A stretch of DNA of 64,000 nt from NCBI GenBank assembly GCA_023974075.1, contig CM043788.1:18871928-18935927 (forward strand), read 5' to 3'. The stretch is from Chaenocephalus aceratus (lineage: Eukaryota; Chordata; Actinopteri; Perciformes; Channichthyidae). The position numbers and the translations under genes were made by a program. Positions within the stretch are counted from its first letter, which is position 1. Each line of letters opens with the position of its first letter. Shown here piece after piece: positions 44,407 through 58,566 of the stretch. The notes below the pieces were generated by a model. It saw only the letters and a program-made list of their open reading frames with translations. It searched no databases and was not told the origin of the DNA.

Positions 44407-45927
44407 CCCAACCATTCGTTCTCCACACAGATGCATCCCAGGAGGGATTGGGAGCAGTACTGTATCAGGTATCAGAGACAGAATGGTAAGATGGTAGTTA
44501 TAGGCTATGGTTCCAGGACTCTAACACCACTGGAAAAGAACTATCACATGCACTCTGGAACATTTTTAGCACTAAAATGGGCAATATGTGAACGGTTTCG
44601 GGATTATCTTTATCATGACCCACACTTTGTAGTATATACAGATAACAATCCCTTAACCTATATCCTCTCAACAGCTAAGCTTAATGCTACAGGTCATAGG
44701 TGGGTGGGGGAGATGTCCGAGTTTGACTTTTCCATTAAGTATAGGCCGGGAAAGAGTAACGCAGATGCGGATGGCCTATCCCGCATGCCATTAGACATTA
44801 ATGAGTTGATGACACAGTGTACAGAAGAGGTGGGTCAGGAGGTGTTCAGTGCATCAGTGCAGGGAGTCAGTGTGCAGGGAGACACCCCCTCGGTCTGGGT
44901 AGCAACAGTCCCCATAGAGACACTAGACTTAGTGAGAGATGCGAGTGCACACCCTCAATCCAAGTCCCTGACACCAGAACAGATACGAGACAGTCAGGAG
45001 AGAGATCCTGTCATAGGCCAAGTTCTGCATTATAAGAGGGACAATCAGCACCCGTCCAGGAGAGCTCTGAAAGCAGAACCGGCGGACGTCAGAGTATTAA
45101 TGAGACAGTGGGCAAAGTTTAATGTCAATGAGGAGGGAATTCTCTTTAGGAAAGTAGGAGATAAACAACAGCTTATCCTCCCAAAAGAGCATCGTCAAAC
45201 AGTATTCCACGAGCTTCATAGAGAAATGGGACACCTCGGGGTCGAGAGAACTTTGAACCTGATCCAAGATCGATTCTATTGGGCCCGTATGTACTCTGAC
45301 ATAGAACAGTTTGTCACCCAAGAGTGTGAGTGTCTCAAGGCAAAGCGACCTCACAAAGCAACCAGGCTTCCCATGACAACCATTGTCACAACACGCCCAG
45401 GTGAGCTAATATGCATTGACTTTTTACACTTAGAGACATGCAAACAGGGGTTTGAGTACATTCTCATTGTGATCGATCATTTCACTGGTTTCGCCCAAGC
45501 CTACGCCACGAAAGACAAATCTGCTAAAACTGTTGTTGACAAGCTATTCAATGAGTTTGCACTCCGCGTCGGATTTCCAGAGAGAATTCACCACGACATG
45601 GGGAGAGAGTTTGACAACCAGTTGATGGACCACCTACAGAAGAGCTGTGACGTGCGGGGGTCCCACACAACATGTTACCACCCCCAAGGCAACGGGAAGT
45701 GTGAACGGTTCAATAGAACTATCTTATCAATGCTCCGCGCCCTCACAAGTGAACAGAAGGCTGATTGGAAGAGCTCATTGACAAAACTGGTGCACGCGTA
45801 CAACTGCACCCGCAGTGGGGTCACAGGGTTCTCTCCCTACAACTTGCTCTACGGAAGGTCACCTCGTTTCCCAGTTGGACCTGCTTTTCAACCTACAGCC
45901 CAGAGAGGCAAAAGAGACTTACACTGA
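44407..45927 (+). pseudogene. Gypsy RNase H and integrase
   Basis: A 498-codon frame. RNase H occupies about residues 15-120 ('YGSRTLTPLEKNYHMHSG', 'FVVYTDNNPLTYILST', 'YRPGKSNADADGLSR'). Integrase follows with the N-terminal H-x3-H ('HELHREMGHLGVERTLNL') and a C-x-C pair ('QECECLKAK'). The DDE core is at 'ELICIDFLHLE', 'ERIHHDMGREFDNQ' and 'HPQGNGKCERFNRT'. The three acidic residues are present. The frame ends 'QRGKRDLH' through a shift, after which the C-terminal part continues in the next frame. It is the best preserved part of the element. Confidence 0.92.
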
Positions 45928-46803
45928 ATATGTACAGAACTGGCAAAACCGAATGCGACAAGCCTATGAGATCGCATCCAAAACAGGGGCCCGGGAAGCT
46001 CTACAGGGCAAGAAAGGCTATGACAAAAGAGCACATGGAGCCGACCTGCAACCTGGTGGACGGGTGCTCGTGCGTAACCTGTCAGAGAGGGGCGGCCCTG
46101 GTAAACTGCGGTCCTACTGGGAAACTAAAGTGCATGTGGTGGTGAAGAGAAGGAGCAGTGACAGCCCGGTGTATGAAGTAGCACCAGAGGGAGGAGGTAA
46201 GAGTTGCGTATTGCACAGGAACCTCCTACTCCCATGTGACAGTCTGCCCTTGGGGAAACCGGAACCCACCCCTGCAAAACAAGAGAGGAAAATACAGACG
46301 CGGACAAGAACAAGACAACACCAAACCGGCGAACCAGAGGAAGATTCAGACCGCGAAAGCAGTGATGAAGTTGAGCTGGTGTGCCGTTTCCCTTACGACC
46401 AAGAACTAAGTCAGAGAGCTGCAGAGTTGAATCCAGCTGCAGATTTGAATCCAGAGGCAGAGCCATTGGCACCAGCTCTGACGATGCAAGACGGAGCTCC
46501 AGATCTGGAAGATGCAACGGTTGCTCAAGAGGAGACAGAGCTGATGGTGAGAACCGCACGGCAGAGCCTGGGGAAAGTTTACAAGAGTCATCAGAGGAAG
46601 ATGATCCTGACCCTCCGCCAGCGACCAGCTACCCGCAGCGACACAGGCACCGTCCCCGAAAGCTGACCTACAACGCTTTGGGTGAGCCGACGTGGGAGGA
46701 AGCGGGGGCCGAGAGTCTGCACGTCGTGAGTATATCACCAGCCTGCAACCCACCGGTCATGTGGCGACCGTGGGCATCACTAGATGTTGAGGTAATGGGT
46801 TGA
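45815..46803 (+). pseudogene. Gypsy integrase C-terminal region
   Basis: Frame 45815-46666 continues the integrase: 'KKGYDKRAHGADLQPGGRVL' and 'ERGGPGKLRSYWETKVHVVV' form the SH3-like GPY/F-type module that follows the core in this clade, then a long acidic tail. Near 46560 the natural frame appears to switch to 46381-46803 ('SSEEDDPDPPPATSYPQRH'...'RPRKLTYNALGEPTWEE'), ending at 46801-46803. The two shifts show relaxed constraint. Confidence 0.8.
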
Positions 46804-47216
46804 ACTCACATTACACGAACATTACCGTAGTTCGGAGAAAATGGACTCTGAAAAGTAGAATGGTGAAATGATATGGACTGTGAAGAAGAGACAATTCAGG
46901 TAAAACATATTGCACTGATACTGTACAAAAGAAGAGACTGGTAACAGACTAAAAGGACTGAGGCCGATATGAGTTCTGTTACATTTGAGAGTTGATCTGA
47001 TTGGGATCCAGAGTACAGTAACTGATGTTTAGTGGTATAGGTCTAAATGGGTCAGATACTTGGATAAATGGGTACTAATTTAATTGAATGTCAAGTGCCA
47101 CTTTAAAATAAGTAATATGTATGAGGGTATAGTGTGAAAATTCAATGTGTGAAAAGGTACACTTTGGGTATCTGAAATGTGAAATGTCTGGAGACATTTA
47201 TTATTGGGGGGAAGAG
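46804..47216 (+). other. Gypsy 3' untranslated region and polypurine tract
   Basis: No coding frame. GGGGGGAAGAG ends immediately before the LTR start TGTGGC at 47217, the right place and composition for a plus-strand primer tract. Confidence 0.75.
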
Positions 47217-47498
47217 TGTGGCATACAGAGCCATCAGTGGGTTGATATACCTACATTATTAGTTAACATGTTAACATAATTTTCATTTAGTATAGCTCAT
47301 GTTCAGAGTGTGGTGAGAATTGTCTGTGTGTTTTCTGATAAGGAATGATTGGTTTATTGTTTGAAAAATGTAGTGTTATCTAGCAGTATATCGTGTCTAA
47401 CTGCAACCAGCAGAGGGCGCTACACTGTGCTGGGGACAAAGAGAAGTCTCACGTGAATATGTTCAGAGAACGTAAACACACACTTGAGTGAAGTCACG

Positions 47499-48603
47499 GG
47501 CCCTTTCTCATTTCATCAAATCCCCCTGCTCGACTCCTCGACTCCTCTGTCCTCCGGTAGTGACCCGGAAATGAATTTTAGCGCGCCATGTTGAAGGACA
47601 TCCCATTTCTCTAAATGCATGTCGAGGACCGAGCATCGAGCATCGAGGAGGCTCTCTGGAGGAGCTCTAACCGAGGATACACTGATGGGTCCTCCACGGC
47701 TCCTTCGCGGATGCATTTCCGGGAACAGAGATGTTTCAAAGAGTCGTGACGCACGGCCGGACTTATCTCAGCCAATCACAGCTCTGCATGCATCCCCTGG
47801 ATATTATTTTAGAAACTGCTTTCATCGCGACGCGATGTTTACAGAGAGAACAGCTGTGAGGTGCAGAAAGCAGAGCAGAGAGTATAATATCTATCACTCA
47901 GTATAACAGGCCTACTCTCTTTACTTTAGTTTAGTAGATATCTACAAACAAAGAGTCGATATTTTTCTAAAACCATTTAGTGCTTCACAATAAAATACAC
48001 CACGGCTGTAGCCTGATTTAGGAGCTGTATGTGCGTGTGTGTGGTACAGTGTGTAGGTGTGTGTGTGGTACAGTGTGTGCGTAGATGCAGCGGACAGACA
48101 GGTCTCAGTTGGTTTGGTGTCCTCTGCTTACTTTTAATACTTGTAAATACAACTTTTGGCCCGTAATTTATTTCCTCATTGTAGCGACCAGAGGGGAGAT
48201 AGTGATAGTGTTAGGAGTTATGAGAGTGCTCTGTTTGATTCTGAAATTGTATATATTTATATAAATATATACACATATATGTGTGTGTCCGCATCTGTAG
48301 CCTGTTATTGTCTCATGACCCGCCCTGTGAATGAATCAAAGTAAATATATAAGTCATCATGAACACATCTGTCCATCAGACAGAGGCTGCTGCCTCCTGT
48401 CATCATTAATGGACGTCTCTTTAAGATGACCGCTCAGAGGAGAGGAGTTCTCATTTCTCTAACCGCCTGCTGCTTCCCCTCCTCTCTCCTCGGTTCCCCT
48501 CCTCGGCTCCTCCGCTCGCATCTCCTGTGGGCGGGACTAAGTATCGAGGATAGGAGTCGAGGAGGGGAGTCGAGGAGGGGAGTTCGAGAAATGAGAAGGG
48601 GCC
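47499..48603. mobile_element. MITE in LTR copy C, 3-bp TSD ACG
   Basis: Ends GGCCCTTTCTCATTTCATCA and ...CGAGAAATGAGAAGGGGCC, with GACTCCTCGACTCCTC against GAGGAGGGGAGTCGAGG further in. ACG on both sides (47496-47498, 48604-48606). It sits at the same LTR position as the 29643-30705 MITE but is strongly diverged from it. Confidence 0.8.
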
Positions 48604-48605
48604 AC

Positions 48606-48606
<1 letters not shown>

Positions 48607-48695
<89 letters not shown>
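48607..48695. repeat. (GT)n microsatellite with ATAT interruption
   Basis: GT repeat belonging to LTR copy C, interrupted once near 48641. Equivalent tracts lie in copies A (short) and B (35391-35509). Confidence 0.95.
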
Positions 48696-48696
<1 letters not shown>

Positions 48697-48754
48697 CGAA
48701 CTGTGATAATAAGATATATATTTTTGTGATAAGAGCCGTTCGACTTCTCTAGAT

Positions 48755-51000
48755 CAGTCTTTCTCAAAGAGTGGTCCGCGAGTATATTAGTAAAATGCCA
48801 CATTTGAAATTCATATATATTAGAAGTTTAAAGTGTTTCTCAAACTGTTAAAACATTACTAGTATAGACTGTATCATAGATGTAGCGTATGTAGGTACGT
48901 ACGTTTGTTTTACGTCTTATGTCATAAATGATCTGCGCGGTCAATTTGAGCGGTCAACTAAAATAAATAAACAAAAGAACGGTCAACTGACAAGATGGAT
49001 CGATGGCTAAAGACAGGGTCAGTTAAAAGAAAATTAAATGAAAAATATGATGCGACAGTTAAGGTGCATCGTCCTGATGCAGGTGATTCAGCAGCAACAA
49101 GTGCTTTTGTGTGCGTTACTGAGTCCCAGGAGAGTGGTTCACTGTCTAACAACCACCCGGCTGAAAGCTGTGAAACTCGGCTTGAATGCAGAAAGTCCAG
49201 CGCTAAAGTGAAGAGAAAATATCACAGCGACTACATCAAATTTGGCTTTTTTTGGACTGGAGATGAAGAGGATCCCAATCCACAATGTGTTTTGTGCTAC
49301 GAGTCGTTGGCGAACGAGTCTATGAAACCTGCCAAGCTCAAGCGACATTTTGAAAATAAACACAAGGATTACATTGGGAAACCTTTGGGAGTTTTTGAGA
49401 GAAAACTTGATGAATTTAAGAAACACATGACGAAGGCGCCCTCACAGTTTTTTGTACCGGGGGAAAATGCGAAGGCTACAGAAGCATCCCTTCTAATTGC
49501 AAAAGCAGGAAAACCTCATTCGATAGGTGAAAATGTAGTCAAACCAGCTGCCAAAGTTATGACTAACATATTGTTTGGGGAGACCGCAAGTGACAAAATT
49601 AACAGGGTCCCACTCTCTAATGACACTGTCCAGCGGCGAATAACAGCATGGCTGAAGATGTGAAAAATCAGCTGGTCACACGTTTACGCCAAAGCCAGGT
49701 CTTCACACTGCAGCTGGACGAGTCAACTGATATCGGGAATGAGGCAAATCTGCTGTGTTTTGTAAGGTATATTTATAATGGCGATGTGCACGATGAATTT
49801 CTTTTTTGTCGTTCCCTGCCGACCAACACCACAGGGGAAGCCATTTTTGACTCGGTCAACAATTTCATCGTGCAGAATCATATCGACTGGACACGATGTG
49901 TTGGTATTTGCACAGATGGTGCGATTGCAATGACTGGAAAACATAAGGGACTGGCAGCGCGTATACGCGCAGTTGCAGCTTGCGCCACAGCAACACACTG
50001 TTGCATTCACAGAGAACAGCTGGGTGTGAAGAAAATTCCACCATGCCTCAAATCAGTACTGGACCAGTCTGTGAAAATTGTGAATACAATAAAAACCAAA
50101 GCACTGAACACACGTCTTTTTAAAGCTCTGTGTGAAGAAATGGGAAGTGAACACACAAAACTGCTTTTTCATACTGAAGTTCGCTGGTTGTCGCGTGGGA
50201 AAGTTCTCACCCGTCTATTTGAACTGTGCGATGAGGTGATGTTATTCTTGCATCATACTGATTAACTGTATGACAGACTGCATGACTTCCAGTGGCTCTC
50301 ACAATTGGCATACCTGGCCGATGTCTTTAGCGTTCTCAATGCTCTGAACTTAGCGCTGCAGGGGAAAGCTGTTACTGTTTTCAATGTGCAGGACAAAATT
50401 AAAGCTGCACGCCTCAAGATGGAATTGTGGTGTGTCCGTCTGGATCGCCAGGAGTTTGACTGTTTTCCGACGCTGGCGGATTTTCTCCTCGCTGAAGAAG
50501 AAGAGCTGTACGGCGGCACAGTTGCAGCCTTCAAGGAACATCTGCAAGGCCTTCACTTTCAGCTGGGAAGATATTTCCCAGAACTAGATGCAGGCTTTGA
50601 GTGGATCAGGAATCCATTTGGGGACAAAACACACATTGAACACGTCAGTTCCAAGCTCCCACCGAGACAGGTTGACAGCCTTGTGGACATCGCATCTGAT
50701 GGGACACTGAGGACGACTTTCAGAGAGAAAAGCTTGACAGACTTTTGGGTCCATGTCCAGCCTGAGCACCCAGAGCTGGCTGACGCTGCTCTGAAACAGT
50801 TGATGCCGTTTCCAACCACCTACAACTGTGAAGCTGATTTTTCTGCACTTGTTGGTCTGAAAACAAAGCAGCGTAACAGGATCAATGTGGACTGTGATAT
50901 GAGACTAAAACTCTCCAGTTTGGATCCCGACATTGTTTCACTGATGTCTCAGCACAAGCAGCACCATTCCTCCCATTAGTTGGCAACAGAGACACGCAGT
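48755..51000 (+). mobile_element. hAT-Buster-type transposon, 3' end not resolved
   Basis: CAGTCTTTCTCAAAGAGTGG followed by TCCGCG at 48755 resembles the terminus of Buster/Charlie hAT elements (CAGTGGTTCTCAAA...GGTCCGCG). The encoded protein follows 240 bp later. The complementary right end was not found downstream, so the copy is probably truncated. Confidence 0.6.
48995..50979 (+). pseudogene. ZBED5/Buster-like hAT transposase, two lesions
   Basis: First frame 48995-49663 starts 'MDRWLKTGSVKRKLNEKYD' and has a BED-type finger: C-x2-C ('NPQCVLCYESLANESMKPAK') then H-x4-H ('LKRHFENKHKDY'). A frame change near 49650 leads to 49648-50265 with 'QVFTLQLDESTDIGNEANLL' (first catalytic Asp region), 'ICTDGAIAMTGKHKGLAARI' (second Asp) and 'LFHTEVRWLSRGKVLTRLFE' (C/H-x-x-W-x-x-x region). 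A TAA at 50263-50265 ('HHTD*LYDRLHD') interrupts, and 50305-50979 carries the C-terminal hAT region ('LADAALKQLMPFPTTYNCEA'). This is close to full length (about 660 codons). Except for the frameshift and the stop the protein is well preserved, so it is fairly young. Confidence 0.88.
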
Positions 51001-51057
51001 GTATCAGTGAGTAAACAATGCTATTTGTAAATGTAACAATTGTAATATTAACGGATT

Positions 51058-51290
51058 TTGACAATTGTTGTTGCATTTTTCTCCTCTCCTCTCACTGATC
51101 GAATGGCAAACGCGACCCACTGTCGGAGGGCCTCCGCGCCGGCCGATATGAAGCGTGACCAAGACGCACCGTCCAGGGGTCCCACGGGTCCCGCAGCGGG
51201 GTGGAGGTTCCCAGCTGGAACCTCCCCACCTCCGCCACGGTGCACCCGGCAAACACGGTTGTTTCTCGAACCTTCCACTGTTGTCTAGCG
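51058..51290. other. GC-rich stretch, unrecognised
   Basis: CG-containing sequence with overlapping short frames on both strands (Pro/Gly/Arg-rich) but no domain. No termini could be assigned. Confidence 0.3.
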
Positions 51291-51299
51291 GGTGTAACT

Positions 51300-51700
51300 A
51301 AAATACAAGATGTCGTATTTATATATATATAAATATATCTATATAGATATATATATAGATAATAAGTGTCAGTGCTATTTTATGTTGTATTAGCATGCAT
51401 TTCCTGTTCGGAAAGTGGTGCTGTACTGAGAGTAAACAATACAAGGTGTCCCTATTTTTATATATATCTATATATACTTTATGTATATAATAAGTGTCAG
51501 TACGATTTTATTTTGTATTTGCGTGCATTTCCTGTTCGGAAAGTGGCGCTGCGGCTGTACTGATAGTAACTACAATACAAGGTGTCCGTATATATCTATA
51601 TATCTATAGATATATACATATGTATATAATAAGTGTCACGATCCGATTTTATTTTGTATTTGCGTGCATTTCCTGTTTGGAAAGTGGCACTGTACTGATA
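51300..51700. repeat. 136-bp minisatellite, about three units
   Basis: Units begin ACAAGATGTCGTATTT (51305), ACAAGGTGTCCCTATTT (51441) and ACAAGGTGTCCGTATAT (51577), exactly 136 bp apart. Each has an AT-rich TATATATCTATATA stretch, then AATAAGTGTCA and GCATTTCCTGTTYGGAAAGT. A shorter repeat of TGTCCTGAGAGTGGAGGTCT follows at 51755-51810. Confidence 0.9.
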
Positions 51701-51985
51701 GTGGTGATTTTATTTTGGAATTCTTAGCGTGCACTTCCTGTACTGACAGTGGAGGTGTCCTGAGAGTGGAGGTCTGCACCGGAACTGTCCTGAGAGTGGA
51801 GGTCTGCAGGCAGACCCCTCTCATGGATTTGGACATAAACACGAGTGAAGTATAACCGGACGCGAGAGAGAGAGAGATCAGCACCTGCAGCTCTGCCCGC
51901 TGTGAGGGACCGGTGAGCGGAGCAAAACACACCTTTAGACGTCAACTAACACATTTAGCTATGGCACTGTCGAATATATTCGAAT

Positions 51986-53053
51986 TAGGGCTGTCAAACG
52001 ATTACAATTTTTAATCAGATTAATCACAGCTTAAAAATGAATTAATCATGATTAATCACCATTCGAACTATGTCCAAAATATGCCATTTATTTATGTATA
52101 TTGTTGTGGGAATGGAAAGATAAATGAAAGAAGGCGGATATATCCATTTAATATACAGTATCTATGTTAATTATAACATTTTTCTGCATGTCAAAATGAA
52201 AGACAACCCACACACCTATCAATCATCAAACCGTGGGGTCTTAATTCATTACGTGTTGATTTCTATCAACGGGGGAGTACTTCAGGAAAGTCGACAGAGG
52301 GGGGGGGGGGGGGGGGCGCGCTAGTAGAGTACTTCGTGACCACAGAGTGTGAACGTTGTGATCAGCTGTTTTAGCGCAGTTCTCCAGTGAAGGGGGGAGT
52401 CTCCCTCAGCAGCCGGTTGGCGTAGTTTTGGCACAGTTCCGTTGTACAGACCGACGTTAACAGCAGCCCTGTCTGTGCACACGGAGACCGACTCTGTCGT
52501 CCGGTGATAACCGCCTTCTGGAAAAGCTTCACAAGTACGTCGGTACGCAAATGGACTTTGTGACACAAGTGACGGTATGCATTTCAGATTACGCACATAA
52601 CCTGCGTAACAGTTATGTGCACCCCTGTACCAGAGCCATATTAGTACTATTATATGGCTCTGCCCTGTACTACAGCAAAAGTATTCTCCGTCGGGACTTC
52701 CTGCAACAACACCACGCCTTTATCAAAGATGTTCTATTAAGAAGACGATCACTACGTGACAAAAGTTTTCAAAACCGTGGCTACTGAAATCAATCTTACT
52801 AACTGCTGTCTGTGCAATTTACTCCGCGCGAGTTGGCAGACTTTATTTTGCTTACTTTAACATCATTTTTCATGGTGGGGCTAAGCCATTTCTTGGTATG
52901 GGTGTAGCCTACCCCAGCCATACCCTGGCGCTGCCACTGGTGGCACGTATGGGGCGGGCCATTCTGCACATGCGTTAAATGCGTTAAATATTTTAACGCA
53001 ATTCATTCAAAAAATTAATTACCGCCGTTAACGCGATAATTTTGAGAGCACGA
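51986..53053. mobile_element. hAT fragment (TAGGGCTGTCAAACG), degraded right end
   Basis: TAGGGCTGTCAAACGATTAC at the left; the right side has AATTACCGCCGTTAACGCGA followed by a decayed end. Flanks ATTCGAAT (51978-51985) and AGTCGAAT (53054-53061) agree at 6 of 8. No intact transposase. It holds an 18-base G run at about 52300-52317. Confidence 0.55.
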
Positions 53054-53140
53054 AGTCGAATACATGAACACATGAATAATTATTCGAATACCTGAATCAT
53101 TTCGAATATTCGAATATTCGATTAATCGTACCCATCCCTA
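53054..53140. mobile_element. Right end of an outer hAT (…CCCATCCCTA)
   Basis: Repeated TTCGAATATTCGAATATTCG and the terminus ATTAATCGTACCCATCCCTA are typical of a hAT right end. The same TTCGAAT motif lies just left of 51986, so the TAGGGCTGTCAAACG element probably inserted into this one. Its left end was not found. Confidence 0.45.
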
Positions 53141-53245
53141 GTTCAGACAAAAGCTACTGAATATCATTAGAAAAAACATAATGCACCAGCTGTTTTACTC
53201 GCTATTAAAACATATTGGCATCTGTCTCAAACAACCCATATCTGT

Positions 53246-56590
<3,345 letters not shown>

Positions 56591-56969
56591 ATTTTTCTTA
56601 TTAAAAAAGCTAAAGCTGATTACTATCTGAGCTTAACCACTGATTGTTTTAATGACCATTCTAAGTTCTGGAAAACAATTAAATCACTTCAGAACAAGAA
56701 GGTTTCTAGTTTTCCACAAAAACTGAAGGTCAGTGATTCTTTTATTTCAGATTACATTACATTACATTGCATTTAGCTGACGCTTTTATCCAAAGCGACT
56801 TACAATAAGTACATTCGACCAGGAAGACACAACCTTGAAGAAAACAGAATCATATAAGTACATCAGGTTTCATAGAGCCAAACATTTCAAGTGCTACTCA
56901 ACTGGCTATAGATAAGCCAGTCCTTTATTTGTATATAAGTGCTCTGTTAGCAGTTCTTTGTTAGTAATG

Positions 56970-57536
56970 CTATCGCTCGAGGTGGAGTCGAAAGAGATGA
57001 GTTTTCAGTCTGCGCCGGAAGATGTGCAGGCTTTCTGCTGTCCTGATGTCAATGGGGAGCTCATTCCACCATTTTGGAGCCAGGATAGCAAACCCACGTG
57101 TTTTTGCTGATGGGAACTTGGGTCCCCCTCGCAGCGAGGGTGCAGCGAGTCGTTTGGCTGATGCAGAGCGTAGTGCACGCGCTGGGGTGTACAGTTTAAC
57201 CATGTCCTGGATGTAGGAAGGGCCAGATCCATTCGCAGCATGGTACGCAAGTACCAGTGTCTTGAAGTGAATTCTAGCAGTTACCGGAAGCCAGTGAAGG
57301 GAGCGGAGGAGCGGAGTGGTGTGGGAACATTTAGGAAGGTTGAAGACCAGACGAGCCGCTGCATTCTGGATGAGCTGCAGAGGTCGGATGGCACATGCAG
57401 GTAGACCAGCCAGGAGGGAGTTGCAGTAGTCTAGGCGTGAGATGACGAGAGCCTGGACCAGAAGCTGTGTCGCTTTCTGGGTCAGCTGGGGACGTACTGT
57501 ATGTTCCTGATGTTGTAAAGCGTGTATCTGCAGCAA
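56970..57536 (-). pseudogene. L2 LINE ORF2 C-terminus
   Basis: A 188-codon frame with 'QALVISRLDYCNSLLAGLPA', 'IRPLQLIQNAAARLVFNLPK', 'TPLLRSLHWLPVTARIHFK' and 'FAILAPKWWNELPIDIRTAE', the conserved post-RT region of teleost L2 ORF2. Upstream codons past the hAT give 'ARNLGVILDNNLSFTANI', the segment preceding it, so the hAT interrupted a continuous ORF. The RT catalytic core is missing through 5' truncation. Confidence 0.88.
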
Positions 57537-57579
57537 CGGGTTGTAGCAGCGATGTTTGCAGTGAAGGACAGGTTGTTAT

Positions 57580-58169
57580 TAGGGATGCACGATATTGGTT
57601 TTTTGAAATCGATACCGATACCGATAACTTCCTGCTTCTCAAGACCGATACCGATAACCGATAATAAAAAAAAATTACGCCAGTATTTATTTTAACGCGA
57701 TTAACGCATGTGTATTTTTTTACCTTGGCCGCCCCGTAGTTTCAGAGCGCATCGAGTTTAAAATACCATCTACAAGCTGATGCTGACAGCCCCGCTCCTG
57801 CCGCCCGCTTGTGGCAGACCACACTTCCACGCTCACCGGCAGGCACCGACTGGCCATCTGGAGGACCGGGAGGGTGTGTGTATGTGTGTGTGTGTGGCCC
57901 GAGCGAGCGAGAGAGAGACCTTGCGTGCATTGTTGTTGTTAGCATCTGGTGCTAGCTAGCTGCGCTAACGGATATAAGGAGCTGTTTAAATGAAAACAGA
58001 GGAGCGACATTTCGCCACAACTGCGCCGAGCACTTGACTTGATGCAGGAAGCCAGACAGCGGGACATTGTACGAAAAGTCAGCACACTCAGCAACATGAT
58101 TGCAGCGTCCAGGCAGCTCCGGTTCGAGCATATGCCTTGAGTTGAACATAGCTCCAACGCGCGCGCGCA

Positions 58170-58216
<47 letters not shown>

Positions 58217-58566
58217 TGCATTGTATTATTATCTTTGTACGCTTTTAACACACCATCGTAGCGATGGCGATGTTTCAGGTGACTGATCAGGTTCGAAGTA
58301 TTAGGGAGCGCTGGATTTGTGAAGAACTCCCCTCTTCCTAAACCACTAATACCACAGTACTGGCAAAACGGGAGGAGCCGAGTGAAAAACAAGCGCCCCT
58401 CATCCCAATTCACCCACACCGCAGTATTTTTTTCTTTTTTTTTACCCAAAAAATATATTGTATATTATCGGGGCTATTAATACTGATATCGGGTTTATCG
58501 GGATGACGTCATAATTCCTAATATCGGACCGATAATTATTGGGCCGATAATTATCGTGCATCCCTA
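57580..58566 (-). mobile_element. hAT element in the L2, perfect 8-bp TSD
   Basis: Ends TAGGGATGCACGATATTGGT and ...GGCCGATAATTATCGTGCATCCCTA (last bases). The TSD GTTGTTAT is identical at 57572-57579 and 58567-58574. Subterminal CCGATACCGATA repeats are typical. The interior 57666-58240 is a fragment of the TAGGGCTGTCAA hAT family (AACGCGATTAACGCATGTG; TAGCATCTGGTGCTAGCTAG), so a third nesting level exists. A (GC)n/(AC)n tract lies at 58158-58213. Confidence 0.95.
58240..58449 (-). pseudogene. BED zinc-finger remnant of hAT transposase
   Basis: From the ATG at 58449: 'MGKKKEKNTAVWVNWDEGR', then C-x2-C ('FCQYCG') and, after 'FFTNPALPNTSNLISHLKH', H-x3-H ('HLKHRH'), a complete BED-type finger. 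It then runs into the CA repeat and unrelated sequence, so only the DNA-binding N-terminus survives. Confidence 0.7.

Larger units (their letters stand above)
47217..48726 (+). repeat. LTR copy C of the Gypsy element, MITE inside, 3'-truncated
   Basis: TGTGGCATACAGAGCCATCA to AGTGAAGTCACG matches copy A. After the MITE (47499-48603) it resumes with (GT)n and GGCGAACTGTGATAATAAGA, then breaks off at TATATTTTTG where copy B continues GCTCTTTGCAG. Confidence 0.85.
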
